From NCBI RefSeq assembly GCF_013282095.1, contig NZ_BLTJ01000005.1, forward strand, positions 124,001-188,000: a DNA stretch of 64,000 nucleotides, in the 5' to 3' direction. The position numbers were made by a program, and so were the translations under genes. Source of the stretch: Enterocloster alcoholdehydrogenati. GTDB lineage: Bacteria; Bacillota; Clostridia; Lachnospirales; Lachnospiraceae. Under the pieces are notes generated by a model. The model saw only the letters and a list, made by a program, of their open reading frames with translations, did not search any database and was not told the DNA's origin. Of the stretch, positions 1 through 8,722 are shown piece by piece; position 1 is the first letter of the stretch; every line of letters begins with the position of its first letter.

Positions 1-982
1 TCTGACTCTGAGCCGACTTATCCATTTTCACAAGAGTCAGAAGGTCGCTGATAATCTGATTTTCCCGATCTACCTCATCTGAAATATCGGCCATAAATTC
101 CCGGTACAGTTCCACCGGCACCTCCTCCATGCTCATAAGAGAGTCGGCCAGCACCCGGATCGAGGTAATAGGCGTTTTCAGTTCATGGGATACATTGGAA
201 ACAAATTCCTGACGCGACTGGTCTACCGCCTTTAACCTGCGCAGGGATTTCTGCACAGCCAGAGACAGCTGACTGGTTTCACTGTAAGCATCCTCTGTAA
301 TATCCGCATCCAGATCTCCGTAGGAAACCCGCTCCAAAGAGGCTAACAGCCGTTTAAAGGGCCTTACTACAAAATGTACCGCCGCCATGGAAAAAACGAT
401 GATCACCACCGCCATACACAAAAGAAACAGCTGCGTGCTTCCATAGACCCGGTCCATCAGGGAGGAAATATTTTCCGTGGAAGCCGTAACCACAATGGCT
501 CCTGTCACCTTTTTTTCATCTGCGGCATCGTGGATGGGGATTGTCTGAGCCAAATACCCCATTTCCCGGTTCATACGGCTGCTGGTCTCTCCATTCAGGC
601 AGCGGATCACCTCCTCGGAAATGTAGTATTTCCCCACAGACAGGTTAAACGTATCCTTTATGATCTTGTAGCTGCTGTTTACAATTACAATCCGCCCGTT
701 GTAAATATCCCCGATGGTCTGCATCTGGGCGTCCAGCTCCATGGTATTTCCCTTATCTGAGGTCATATAGCCTGACCGCATGAGACGGTTGCTTAAGATC
801 ACGCACTGATTCTGTATCTCAATTCCTTTTGCATCTAACTGGGTCTGGTTGAATGCCCCTCTGGCGATCATGGCCTGAAGCATCAGAGGGATCAGCGCTG
901 TCAGGATCATCAGAAGCGTCATTGGAACCATAACGCTTCTGCCCCTTATCTTCAGCCGTTCCAGCCATTTCTTCTTTTTCAA
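1..982 (-). CDS. Sensor histidine kinase, N-terminal part (runs off window)
   Basis: Membrane sensor kinase of a two-component system; about 327 residues are visible and the ATPase domain lies beyond position 1. In order: a basic N-terminus, a first membrane helix near residues 15-40, an extracellular sensor of about 120 residues, a second helix, a HAMP linker (VRPFKRLL...) and a HisKA dimerisation domain with the phospho-acceptor motif VSHELKTPITSIR. The start is a TTG directly after the degV stop (TAA then TTG), with AAGGAG inside the end of degV, so translation is probably coupled to degV. The ligand cannot be inferred. The cognate response regulator is not in the window. Confidence 0.85.
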   Translation of the reverse strand, partial: MKKKKWLERLKIRGRSVMVPMTLLMILTALIPLMLQAMIARGAFNQTQLDAKGIEIQNQCVILSNRLMRSGYMTSDKGNTMELDAQMQTIGDIYNGRIVIVNSSYKIIKDTFNLSVGKYYISEEVIRCLNGETSSRMNREMGYLAQTIPIHDAADEKKVTGAIVVTASTENISSLMDRVYGSTQLFLLCMAVVIIVFSMAAVHFVVRPFKRLLASLERVSYGDLDADITEDAYSETSQLSLAVQKSLRRLKAVDQSRQEFVSNVSHELKTPITSIRVLADSLMSMEEVPVELYREFMADISDEVDRENQIISDLLTLVKMDKSAQSQ

Positions 983-1852
983 TTATTCCAGCTCCTTTAA
1001 CCGGCCGCTGCAGGCCACAGCCAGACTTCCCGGTCCGATATGGCAGGCAACGCTCAGAGAAAGAGGCGCCATGCAGATCTCCGCTCCCGGATAGGATTCC
1101 TCTAACGCCCTCTTCAGCTCCAGCGCTCCCTCCTCACTGCAGGTGTATGCAATCTCCAGCCATGTGCTGCGGGCCTCAGGATCATGAAAACGGGTCTCCA
1201 GATCCTTTTTAAGCGCCGTCAGCATAATGGTTTTTGCCTGCTTTTGAGTTCGTGCCTTTGAAAATGCGTCCAGCTTCTCCCCCTGGATGGTTAACACCGG
1301 TTTGATCTGAAGCAGCGTTCCGAGCATCGCAGCCGCAGGTGTGATCCTTCCGCCTTTTTTCAGATATTTCAACGTGGTAAGAGTGATGTAGATGGAGCTT
1401 TCAAACTTTGATGCCTCTAAGATTTCCTTGATCTTTGCCCCTGCATATCCTTTTTTTACCAGATCCCTGGCATCCAGTACGGACTGCATCTGGGTTACGG
1501 AAATGCGCTGGTTATTCACCACATGAACCTTTCCCTGGTAGTCCTCTGCCAGCAGCATGGCAGTCTGGCAGGAACCGCTCAGGCCGCTGGACATGGGAAT
1601 ATAAACAATTTCATCATACTCTTCTAACAGCCTGTCCCAGAAATCTGTTACCTCTCCGGGAGAAGGCTGAGAGGTAGTAATATCCGCTCCCGCCTCCATG
1701 CGGTTAAAAAACTCCTCATTGGTTAAATTAACGCCCTCATAATACATCTGGCCGTCGATCATAAATGGCATGGGAAGCACATGGACTCCCAGTTTCTTTG
1801 CATCCTCCTGGGTAATTCCGCTGTTGCTGTCCGTAGCTGCTGCGATTCTCAT
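983..1852 (-). CDS. DegV family fatty-acid-binding protein
   Basis: Cytosolic protein of the DegV/FakB family, which bind a fatty acid for phosphorylation by a FakA-type kinase. At 289 residues it has normal family length. Visible hallmarks are the N-terminal TDSNSGI strand-loop, the TTSQPSPGEV loop that holds the fatty-acid carboxylate in this family, and the LKYLKKGGRI motif. It is co-directional with the ABC exporter upstream and the sensor kinase downstream, whose TTG start touches the degV stop. Fatty-acid binding is established for the family; specificity here is unknown. Confidence 0.9.
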   Translation of the reverse strand: MRIAAATDSNSGITQEDAKKLGVHVLPMPFMIDGQMYYEGVNLTNEEFFNRMEAGADITTSQPSPGEVTDFWDRLLEEYDEIVYIPMSSGLSGSCQTAMLLAEDYQGKVHVVNNQRISVTQMQSVLDARDLVKKGYAGAKIKEILEASKFESSIYITLTTLKYLKKGGRITPAAAMLGTLLQIKPVLTIQGEKLDAFSKARTQKQAKTIMLTALKKDLETRFHDPEARSTWLEIAYTCSEEGALELKRALEESYPGAEICMAPLSLSVACHIGPGSLAVACSGRLKELE

Positions 1853-1879
1853 ATCGTAATTCTCCTTTTTATTTTACAC

Positions 1880-1923
1880 GCCATCCGCAGGCAGAAAGCC
1901 CCTGCTTTTTGCCTGCGGATGGC
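1880..1923 (-). other. Perfect 13-bp stem-loop between ABC exporter and degV
   Basis: GCCATCCGCAGGC (1880-1892) is exactly complementary to 1911-1923, with an 18-nt loop. There is no U-tract on the minus strand after the stem, so it is more likely an RNA processing or stability element than an intrinsic terminator. Confidence 0.6.
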
Positions 1924-1940
1924 AGACCTTTCATTCCGTC

Positions 1941-3716
1941 TCAGTTTATCCCCTGATTTAAGCGGTTAGCCGTCATATAAAGCTGGTAGTACATCCCTTT
2001 CTTTTCCAGAAGTTCCCTGTGGTTTCCTTCCTCCACGATCTGATTTCCTGACAGTACCAGAATCCGGTCAGCTCCCTGGATCGTAGTCAGACGGTGGGCA
2101 ATAGTCAGGGTAGTCCGCCCTGCAGCCAGCTTTTCCAGAGACTGAGATACAAGATACTCGCTTTCGTTATCAAGGGCCGACGTAGCCTCATCCAGGATCA
2201 GGATTGCCGGATTTTTAAGGAATACCCTGGCAATGCTGATACGCTGTTTCTGTCCTCCGGAAAGCTTCACGCCCCGCTCGCCTACATAGGTGTCATAGCC
2301 ATCCGTCAGTTCTGTAATAAATTCATGGGCTCCCGCCAGTTTTGCAGCCCGAATCACTTCCTCCCTGGAAGCGCCAGTGCGTCCGTAGAGGATATTTTCA
2401 TATACCGTTCCCGAAAACAGATATACATCCTGCTGCACAACTCCGATATTGGAGCGAAGGCTGCGCAGGGTGATATCCTTAATGTCCTTTCCGTCAATGC
2501 GGATCGCTCCTTCTGTAGTATCATAAAACCTGGGCAGAAGGTTGCACAGCGTGGTCTTTCCTCCGCCGGAGGGGCCTACCAACGCAATCCGCTCGCCGGG
2601 ACGGACCTTCAGGCAGATATCGTTTAACACCTGGGTATGATCGTCGGCATACTCAAAACTTACATGGTCGAATTCAATGCCGCCCTTTACTTCCGTTAAT
2701 GGCTTTGCCTTTTTGCTGTCTCTGATATCAGGCGTCACATCCATGATCTCCTGGAAACGCTCGATACCCGTCATACCCCTCTGGAACTGCTCTGCAAATT
2801 CTATGATCCTGCGGATGGTCGTCAGAAGCGTTGTTACATACAGGGTATAGGCCACCAGATCTCCCGGTTCAATTTTCCCCTGAATCATGAAAAGTCCCCC
2901 GGCTACGATCACCAGCACATACATAAGCCCGTCAAAGGAACGGGTGGTAATCTGAAACGCCGCCATGTACCGGTACGTATGCTTCTTAATCTTCATAAAG
3001 TCCTGATTGCCCCTGCCGAACTTCTCGATCTCCACCGGCTCATTGGCAAAGGCGCGGACTACCCGATTTCCCAGCAGCGTGTCCTCGATCTGGGCGTTCA
3101 GCTCGCCGATCTGGTTTCTCTGAAGCCGGAAAGCCGCCTTTACTTTTAAGTTAAACCAGGTGCAGGAGACGATCATAATGGGGATCATCACGAAAATTAA
3201 AAGGGTCAGTTCCAGATTGATTCCCGACAGGATCACAAAGGAAACAATTCCCTTTAAGACAGCAATAAAAAATTCCTCCGGGCAATGATGCGCAAACTCC
3301 GTCACATCGAACAGATCGCTGGTAATACGGGACATGATCTGTCCCACCTTGGTATTGCTGTAATAGCTGTCAGACAGCATCTGAAGATGTTCAAACGCAT
3401 CCTGGCGCATATCCGTCTCAATATACACGCCCATCACATGGCCGGTATAGGCCATATAGTAGGCGGCCAGGGAATCGATCACTCGAAGGGCCAGGTACAG
3501 CATACCAATCTTTACCACCAGTCCCGTGGTAAGGGATGCCAGATCCTGCATTCCCTGGTTGGTGATAAAGCGCAGGATCAGCGGCAGCACCAGTTCTCCC
3601 AGTGTGGTCAGAGCCGCGCAGAAGAGATCCAGTATGAGGATCTTTTTGTATTTTCCATAATATGGAAGAAAGCCCTTTAACAGCTTCCCTGCTTTCATTC
3701 CCTTTTTCGTATTCAT
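1941..3716 (-). CDS. ABC exporter, fused permease/ATPase (MsbA/MdlB type)
   Basis: Half-transporter of 591 residues: an N-terminal six-helix exporter domain (about residues 20-310) followed by an ATPase. ATPase motifs are the Walker A GPSGGGKTT, signature LSGGQKQR, Walker B ILILDEATSALD and H-loop TIAHRLTT. It would act as a dimer moving a lipid, drug or peptide out of the cell; the substrate cannot be told. An ATG 21 nt further upstream is in frame, but the GAGGGAG site is correctly spaced only for the ATG at 3716. Only one half-transporter is present, so a homodimer is likely. Confidence 0.9.
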   Translation of the reverse strand: MNTKKGMKAGKLLKGFLPYYGKYKKILILDLFCAALTTLGELVLPLILRFITNQGMQDLASLTTGLVVKIGMLYLALRVIDSLAAYYMAYTGHVMGVYIETDMRQDAFEHLQMLSDSYYSNTKVGQIMSRITSDLFDVTEFAHHCPEEFFIAVLKGIVSFVILSGINLELTLLIFVMIPIMIVSCTWFNLKVKAAFRLQRNQIGELNAQIEDTLLGNRVVRAFANEPVEIEKFGRGNQDFMKIKKHTYRYMAAFQITTRSFDGLMYVLVIVAGGLFMIQGKIEPGDLVAYTLYVTTLLTTIRRIIEFAEQFQRGMTGIERFQEIMDVTPDIRDSKKAKPLTEVKGGIEFDHVSFEYADDHTQVLNDICLKVRPGERIALVGPSGGGKTTLCNLLPRFYDTTEGAIRIDGKDIKDITLRSLRSNIGVVQQDVYLFSGTVYENILYGRTGASREEVIRAAKLAGAHEFITELTDGYDTYVGERGVKLSGGQKQRISIARVFLKNPAILILDEATSALDNESEYLVSQSLEKLAAGRTTLTIAHRLTTIQGADRILVLSGNQIVEEGNHRELLEKKGMYYQLYMTANRLNQGIN

Positions 3717-3813
3717 TTTCCGTTCTCCCTCGTACATTCCATTTTCTGCCCCAATCCCTCTGACCGCGGCAGTTATCTTTTTATTGTAACTGATATAACG
3801 GGAAAATGGAAGA

Positions 3814-3856
3814 GGCAGGGGAAGAATTTTTTAACCGCAGCATTTCTTCCCCTGCC
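3814..3856. terminator. 13-bp perfect inverted repeat, terminator-like
   Basis: GGCAGGGGAAGAA (3814-3826) pairs exactly with 3844-3856, loop 17 nt including a T6 run. It lies in the gene-free stretch 3717-4091. It would end transcripts from the M20 operon coming from higher coordinates, but the U-tract after the stem is poor. Confidence 0.45.
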
Positions 3857-3896
3857 CTATTCTATGGATCACCCTGTTCCATGGACTATCTTATTC

Positions 3897-4031
3897 TCAC
3901 TTATGTTCTTCCTGTCGCCCTTTTCCCGGGTCAAGCTGCCGAAACCACACATAGCTCATAACGTACGGGATCGCCGAGGCCAGCATCACCGGCCCTTCTC
4001 TCAAAAGGTGAAGAAGCTCTCTGACTGGCTG
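3897..4031 (-). pseudogene. Possible C-terminal remnant of a membrane protein
   Basis: A minus-strand open stretch without a plausible start reads about 44 residues and ends at a TGA at 3897-3899. It includes a membrane-like segment (VMLASAIPYVMSYVWF) followed by a charged tail (PGKGRQEEHK), the look of a transporter C-terminus. An in-frame stop sits just upstream near 4034. It may be the leftover of a deleted gene; the family is not recognised. The rest of the gap 3717-4091 shows only the hairpin at 3814-3856. Confidence 0.25.
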
Positions 4032-4091
4032 TCAATCTTAAGCTTCTGGCTCACAGTATGAGGGATGGCTCTGTTTCTCCCATGGAATCTT

Positions 4092-5261
4092 TTACGCGAA
4101 CCGTTTCCTGTTTTCTTCAAACTCCGCCTTCACTTCCGCCATAAGCCCTGGCTCCCGGATCAGATCAAACGCCGCGCCGGCGATGGCTTTGGCTCCATAG
4201 ATAATGCAGTTGTGAGCGTCCTGGGATTTTCCGGCATCCACAAACTCCTGTGTATGAGAAGAAGTTCCCTCCGGCACAAAGGCCACGCGGATGCAGGATC
4301 CCGGCACTTCATACATGACATTTCCAAAATCTGTGGACCCTGTTTTCTCACGGGGCTCAGACAGCCGGGGTGCACCTGCCAGTTCAGCGTTGTCCATCAA
4401 AAGGCGGTTGAGAGTCAGCACCGGAATCTTGTTGTAAAAATCATGAATTAACTCTACCTCATAGCTGACCCCGGCGATCAGCGCCGCCCCCTTTATGATA
4501 TCGTAAAAACGGGCTACCACTCCCTCAAGGTTCTTCTTTGAGAAGGAACGAAGGGAAAAGGTTCCCACCGCCTCTGCAGGTACAACATTTGAAGGGCCAG
4601 GAAGCTCGCTTACAGTATAGTGCATTCTTGTGTCATCCGGCATATGCTCCCGCAAAAATTCAATACCGTTAAAGGCAACCAAAAGAGCATCAAAGGCGCT
4701 GCGTCCCTTTTCAGGAGCAAGAGCCGCGTGGGCGCGCTTTCCGTAAAACTTCACGCGAAAACTCTGATCCGCCAGGCACTTTACATCCGTACAAGTTGTA
4801 GGCGAACCATGCATCATAAACGCAGCGTCAATCTCATGAAAGCACCCGTTCTTTATCATCGACGCCTTTGCCCCCCTGGTTTCCTCTGCCGGCGTTCCAT
4901 ACACTACAAGGCGGTAAGGCTTATCCGCAAGGGTTTCCTTCAAAGCTGCTGCTGCCCCAAGGCAGCCTGGTCCCTGCATATGATGGCCGCAGCCATGCCC
5001 CAGCCCTACCAGCGCGTCGTATTCACAGAGAATACCAATAGACGGGCCGCCAGTTCCGTTTTCGTAGACCGCCCGGAATGCGGTCTCATACCCGCCTACT
5101 CCCATTTCCACCGAAAAGCCGTTGTCACGCAGATAATCTGTCAGGCATTTTGAGGCCTGGTACTCTTTACCATCATACTCCGGGTGATCAAAGATAAAAT
5201 CTGCCATCTCCCAGAGTGTTTCTTTCTTATTGTCAATCGCCCGAAACAGTTGTTCCTTCAT
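4092..5261 (-). CDS. M20 family metallo-amidohydrolase / peptidase
   Basis: Zinc-dependent hydrolase of 389 residues, related to the aminobenzoyl-glutamate hydrolase / N-acyl amino acid amidohydrolase branch of M20. Metal-ligand and catalytic motifs are GHGCGHH (about residues 90-96), the acid pair in TPAEETRGAK and the distal SHTQEF near the C-terminus. A dimerisation insert lies between (KFYGKRAHAA). Start ATG with GGAGG seven bases upstream. It follows the YfcC-type carrier by 16 nt, with a LysR gene before that, so it probably hydrolyses an N-acylated or peptide-like substrate imported by that carrier. The exact substrate is unknown. Confidence 0.88.
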   Translation of the reverse strand: MKEQLFRAIDNKKETLWEMADFIFDHPEYDGKEYQASKCLTDYLRDNGFSVEMGVGGYETAFRAVYENGTGGPSIGILCEYDALVGLGHGCGHHMQGPGCLGAAAALKETLADKPYRLVVYGTPAEETRGAKASMIKNGCFHEIDAAFMMHGSPTTCTDVKCLADQSFRVKFYGKRAHAALAPEKGRSAFDALLVAFNGIEFLREHMPDDTRMHYTVSELPGPSNVVPAEAVGTFSLRSFSKKNLEGVVARFYDIIKGAALIAGVSYEVELIHDFYNKIPVLTLNRLLMDNAELAGAPRLSEPREKTGSTDFGNVMYEVPGSCIRVAFVPEGTSSHTQEFVDAGKSQDAHNCIIYGAKAIAGAAFDLIREPGLMAEVKAEFEENRKRFA

Positions 5262-5277
5262 TTTTTTCCTCCTGCGT

Positions 5278-6669
5278 CTATGCGTAATGCATCATCTGTG
5301 CGCCGTATACCATAATACAGCAGATCACCATCCAGATCACAAACAATTTCCACATAAATTTCATCCAGCGGTCATATGGAATGTTGACTGCGCTGATAAT
5401 CCCCATAAGGGCTGTGGAATGCGGAAGGATGTAGTTGGTAAATCCATCGCTGAAGTTAAAAATTAAAACCGTTGTCTGTCTTGTCAGTCCCAGCAGATCT
5501 CCCAGAGGCGCCGTGATGGGCATAACCGCGGAGGCCATTCCGCTGCCGGAAACAATGACAAAGCTGATCAGGGTATTTACCAGATACATCACTGGCGCAA
5601 CTAAGAACTTGGGCGCATAGGACATAACAGAACTCAGTCCGTAAATTACCGTATCTACGATGTGTCCGGCTGTCATTACATTTGCGATTGCAGTCGCAAG
5701 GCCGATGATCAGGGCAGCCGTCAGCATCTTTTTACAGCCGTCGATAAAGATAACTGACATGGAGGACGGCGTCTCCCCCGCAAGAAAGCCTACCACAACG
5801 GCAAGACCGATAAAGACTGCGGCCAGTTCCTCCATATCCCAGGAGAACTTTATTCCTCCATACACCATAAGCGCCAGCGCAGCAGCCAGAGCGGCTACAA
5901 TCAGGCCCTTGCGAAGGGTCAGCGCGCCAAAAGAATCCATATCCAGATGCTTCATCTCATTATCCTTATCCAGCTCATACATGGGACTTAACGTGGGATC
6001 CCGACGGATTTTCGTTGCGTAGCGGATCAGATAGATATTGGTCACAATCAGAAATACCGCAAAACAGACGATTCGGTAGCTGATGCCTGAATACGGCGGC
6101 AGCTCCGCTATCTCCTGAGCTACAAGGGTCGTGCTGGGATTTAAGGTTCCTGTTGAAAAGCCCACACAGCCGCCCAGCAGGATGATCGCGGCTCCAACGA
6201 TAGAATCAAGACCCATGGCCATTGTAATCATTACTACAATCGGGGCAAAGGCAATAAACTGGTTGACCCCCTGTGTAGTGCAGATCAGGGCAAACACCGT
6301 TGTCATGATGGGGATGAACACATAGAGACGGTCCTTAAACAGCTTTGCTACCTTGGCAACCGCTGCGTGAAGCGCACCGGATTTGCTGATCAGGGCAAAT
6401 GCGCCGCCGGAAAACAAAATCACAAGCATAAGGCTGATACGTTTGCAGATGGCCTCCACAATATAGAGCGGAATACGCAGGGGATTTACCGGTGTACGCT
6501 CCACAAATGAAAACTGCGTAGGGTCGATCACCTCGATCCCGGCAGCGTTCTTATAACGGACATACTCCCCCGCCGGAATCAGCCAGGTCATTGCCGTAAC
6601 AAACAGGATGATCGAAATAATGATCACAAATGTGTGCGGCATCTTAAAGGGCTTTTTTTCTTTTGGCAT
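5278..6669 (-). CDS. YfcC family membrane carrier (C4-dicarboxylate/basic amino acid-type)
   Basis: Integral membrane protein of 463 residues with about 11-12 hydrophobic segments. The N-terminus (KMPHTFVIIISIILF...WLIPAGEY) and the internal GGCVGFSTGTLNP and GSGMASAVMPI motifs are typical of the YfcC/DcuC-like carriers. The AAGGAGGAG site fits the ATG at 6669 rather than the in-frame ATG 21 nt upstream. It is flanked by LysR (upstream) and M20 peptidase (downstream, 16 nt), which suggests a single uptake-and-hydrolysis operon. Transport specificity is inferred only. Confidence 0.88.
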   Translation of the reverse strand: MPKEKKPFKMPHTFVIIISIILFVTAMTWLIPAGEYVRYKNAAGIEVIDPTQFSFVERTPVNPLRIPLYIVEAICKRISLMLVILFSGGAFALISKSGALHAAVAKVAKLFKDRLYVFIPIMTTVFALICTTQGVNQFIAFAPIVVMITMAMGLDSIVGAAIILLGGCVGFSTGTLNPSTTLVAQEIAELPPYSGISYRIVCFAVFLIVTNIYLIRYATKIRRDPTLSPMYELDKDNEMKHLDMDSFGALTLRKGLIVAALAAALALMVYGGIKFSWDMEELAAVFIGLAVVVGFLAGETPSSMSVIFIDGCKKMLTAALIIGLATAIANVMTAGHIVDTVIYGLSSVMSYAPKFLVAPVMYLVNTLISFVIVSGSGMASAVMPITAPLGDLLGLTRQTTVLIFNFSDGFTNYILPHSTALMGIISAVNIPYDRWMKFMWKLFVIWMVICCIMVYGAQMMHYA

Positions 6670-6810
6670 ACGCAACTCCTCCTTCATCATGAATATAACT
6701 GTGAATAAATATACACATATATTACATAAAAAACAGAAATTGCGGAATTATAAAAATTTTATTATTTTTTCAGATTTCTTAAATTTGTCTATTATTTCTA
6801 AACAAAACAA

Positions 6811-7743
6811 TCAATTCTGCTGATAATATTCTCCCGCCCGTTCCAGCAGCATATCGATCATACGGCGGATGGGCTTTGTAAGCGCAAGGTTCTTTCGATG
6901 GGCCAGCATCAGCGTAACCGTATCGTTCTGGTTCAGAATTCCATAATAATTCACCCTCTTATTATAGCTCATCTCATAGCTGTAGCCCTCCCGGTTAAAG
7001 CCCACTCCAAGATTTTCCGCCACAAACTGCATAGCCGTCTCAATACTTTCAAGCTCGCGGATCCGTCCGGGAACTACCTGCCTTTCCCTTAAAAGCCGGT
7101 CTACATCCCGCCGTATGCTCTGCATGGGCCGCTGCAGGATCAGCGTTTCTCCCTGGAGACAGGCAATATCCAGATAGCGGTATCGGCGTCCGGGCACATA
7201 AACCGCCTTCTCATTCAGAGGATGGCAGACCGGAACCGCGATTAAAAGCATCTCCTCAAAAATGGGATAGACCTTCATTGCAGACATATCGGCATCGGAA
7301 CGGTTGCAGATAATAAGATCCAGCTGGTGCTCCTTTAGCTGCCTGCACAGATATTCATAATTCCCCGTCCGGATATCCACCGTAATATGCTCAAATTCCT
7401 TCTCATAGGCAGCGATCAGCGGCGGCAGAAAATAGGCGGAACGCCTGGTCTGCATTCCAAGACGCACACAGCCCTTGTACTCTCCGACGATCTCCTGAAG
7501 TTCCTGCTCAAAGCCCTCATTTAGATCCAGCATTTTCTTTGCCGTTTCCACATAGCGCTCGCCTGCATACGTCAGGATAAAACTCTTTCCAATCCGTTCA
7601 AACAGCTTTACACCCAGACTGTTTTCCAGATTGCTTATGTAAATACTGAGCGCAGGCTGGGAGATAAAGAGGTTCTGGGCCGCCTTTGTCAGATTCCGAC
7701 AGCGGGCCAATTCGCAGACATACTGCTGTTCCTTCACATTCAT
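6811..7743 (-). CDS. LysR family transcriptional regulator
   Basis: 310-residue regulator with an N-terminal winged helix-turn-helix (LARCRNLTKAAQNLFISQPALSIYISNLE) and a C-terminal periplasmic-binding-like effector domain. The start at 7743 has AGGAGG seven bases upstream; the ATG two codons earlier would be too close. It precedes the YfcC carrier and M20 hydrolase in the same orientation with a 141-nt AT-rich gap, so it is the likely local regulator of that pair. The effector is unknown. Confidence 0.92.
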   Translation of the reverse strand: MNVKEQQYVCELARCRNLTKAAQNLFISQPALSIYISNLENSLGVKLFERIGKSFILTYAGERYVETAKKMLDLNEGFEQELQEIVGEYKGCVRLGMQTRRSAYFLPPLIAAYEKEFEHITVDIRTGNYEYLCRQLKEHQLDLIICNRSDADMSAMKVYPIFEEMLLIAVPVCHPLNEKAVYVPGRRYRYLDIACLQGETLILQRPMQSIRRDVDRLLRERQVVPGRIRELESIETAMQFVAENLGVGFNREGYSYEMSYNKRVNYYGILNQNDTVTLMLAHRKNLALTKPIRRMIDMLLERAGEYYQQN

Positions 7744-7804
7744 GCGCATTCCTCCTTTTGTTTTCTTTATTATAGCGCAGAATAATCATAAAGAAAACTT
7801 ATAT

Positions 7805-7850
7805 TTAAAAAGGTGTGTTTCATTGCTGAATCAAAATGAAACACACCCTT
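7805..7850 (-). terminator. Intrinsic terminator after the MalY-APC-EFR1 operon
   Basis: Stem AAGGTGTGTTTCATT (7810-7824) pairs with 7835-7850 (one bulge), followed on the minus strand by TTTTT. It ends transcripts from the EFR1 gene at 7901. Confidence 0.85.
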
Positions 7851-7900
7851 GGGGCACTACTCATATTAAATTTTGCATTTAAGTCCCGCTCTTCTTACAT

Positions 7901-8680
7901 CTAATAAAGCTTATTTTCTCTCCGGCTCTTAAATTTTCCCTTATTAGTTTCTTCTGCTATTTTCAGTAAAACAGAATTCAGTTTTCTGGCGTGGGCCGGG
8001 CAGACGGCAATACAGCCCATGCAGGAAATACAACGGCCTGTATCCGTACGATCTGGATGCTCCGGCGAAATAGCCCCAACAGGACAATGATTGACACATC
8101 TGCCGCAGCCCATACATTGTTCTGACGCTTTCGGCTTGAGAGGAATTCCGTTATACTGACGCCAGGGGCGATCTCCTGGTATGTCTGCGTGTTTCAGCTG
8201 CTCATCATCCGCTGCCGACAGAATCCGCTGAGCTATGATTTTTCCATAATCTTTCAAAATTCTATGGTCATTTTCGTCCGGACGCCCCTCTGCAAAATGA
8301 CGCATAATAGAATGTTCCGCTATAGCCTCTACTGCAGCCACACAGATAAATCCCTGTTCGGATAACAATTCCCTTAACTCCGCCAGCGTATCTTCACTGG
8401 CCCGGTTTCCGTATACCGCCACCAGAACTGCCGGTGTCCGGTTTCCTTTCAGAAGTCTCAGTTTTTCCACTGCCGGTTTCGGAACCCTTCCTCCATAAGA
8501 CGGCACACCAATTACTGCCAGCTCATCACCGCCAAACTCTCGTCCGCTGGTTCCCTGAGCCATTCCTGTAATATCAAATTCGTCCATTTCTATCTTCAGA
8601 CCATCTAAAATACACATAATGGCTTTTTTCGTTCCTCCTGTAGGACTGAAATACACCACAGTTCCCTTATGCAGATCCAT
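7901..8680 (-). CDS. EFR1 family ferrodoxin (flavodoxin domain + two 4Fe-4S clusters)
   Basis: 259-residue electron-transfer protein. The N-terminus has the flavodoxin-type phosphate loop YFSPTGGTKKA and later VYGNRA; the C-terminus has two 4Fe-4S motifs, CMGCGRCVNHCP and CISCMGCIAVCP. It would shuttle electrons between FMN and Fe-S clusters in the cytosol; the partner is unknown. The chosen ATG has AAGGAG seven bases upstream. It is last in a MalY/PatB-type lyase, APC permease, EFR1 operon and ends before a strong terminator. A paralogue is encoded at 50206-50967. Confidence 0.88.
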   Translation of the reverse strand: MDLHKGTVVYFSPTGGTKKAIMCILDGLKIEMDEFDITGMAQGTSGREFGGDELAVIGVPSYGGRVPKPAVEKLRLLKGNRTPAVLVAVYGNRASEDTLAELRELLSEQGFICVAAVEAIAEHSIMRHFAEGRPDENDHRILKDYGKIIAQRILSAADDEQLKHADIPGDRPWRQYNGIPLKPKASEQCMGCGRCVNHCPVGAISPEHPDRTDTGRCISCMGCIAVCPAHARKLNSVLLKIAEETNKGKFKSRRENKLY

Positions 8681-8722
8681 ATGCCTGCTCCTTCCCAACG
8701 GTTTCTAAAACCCAAAATTTCT

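Noticed and set aside
374-760. Plus-strand open frame of 128 codons
   Set aside because: It is the complement of the sensor kinase; no RBS and no recognisable protein.
3285-3680. Plus-strand frame of 131 codons opposite the ABC exporter
   Set aside because: Shadow of the exporter's coding strand, His/Gln-rich, no RBS.
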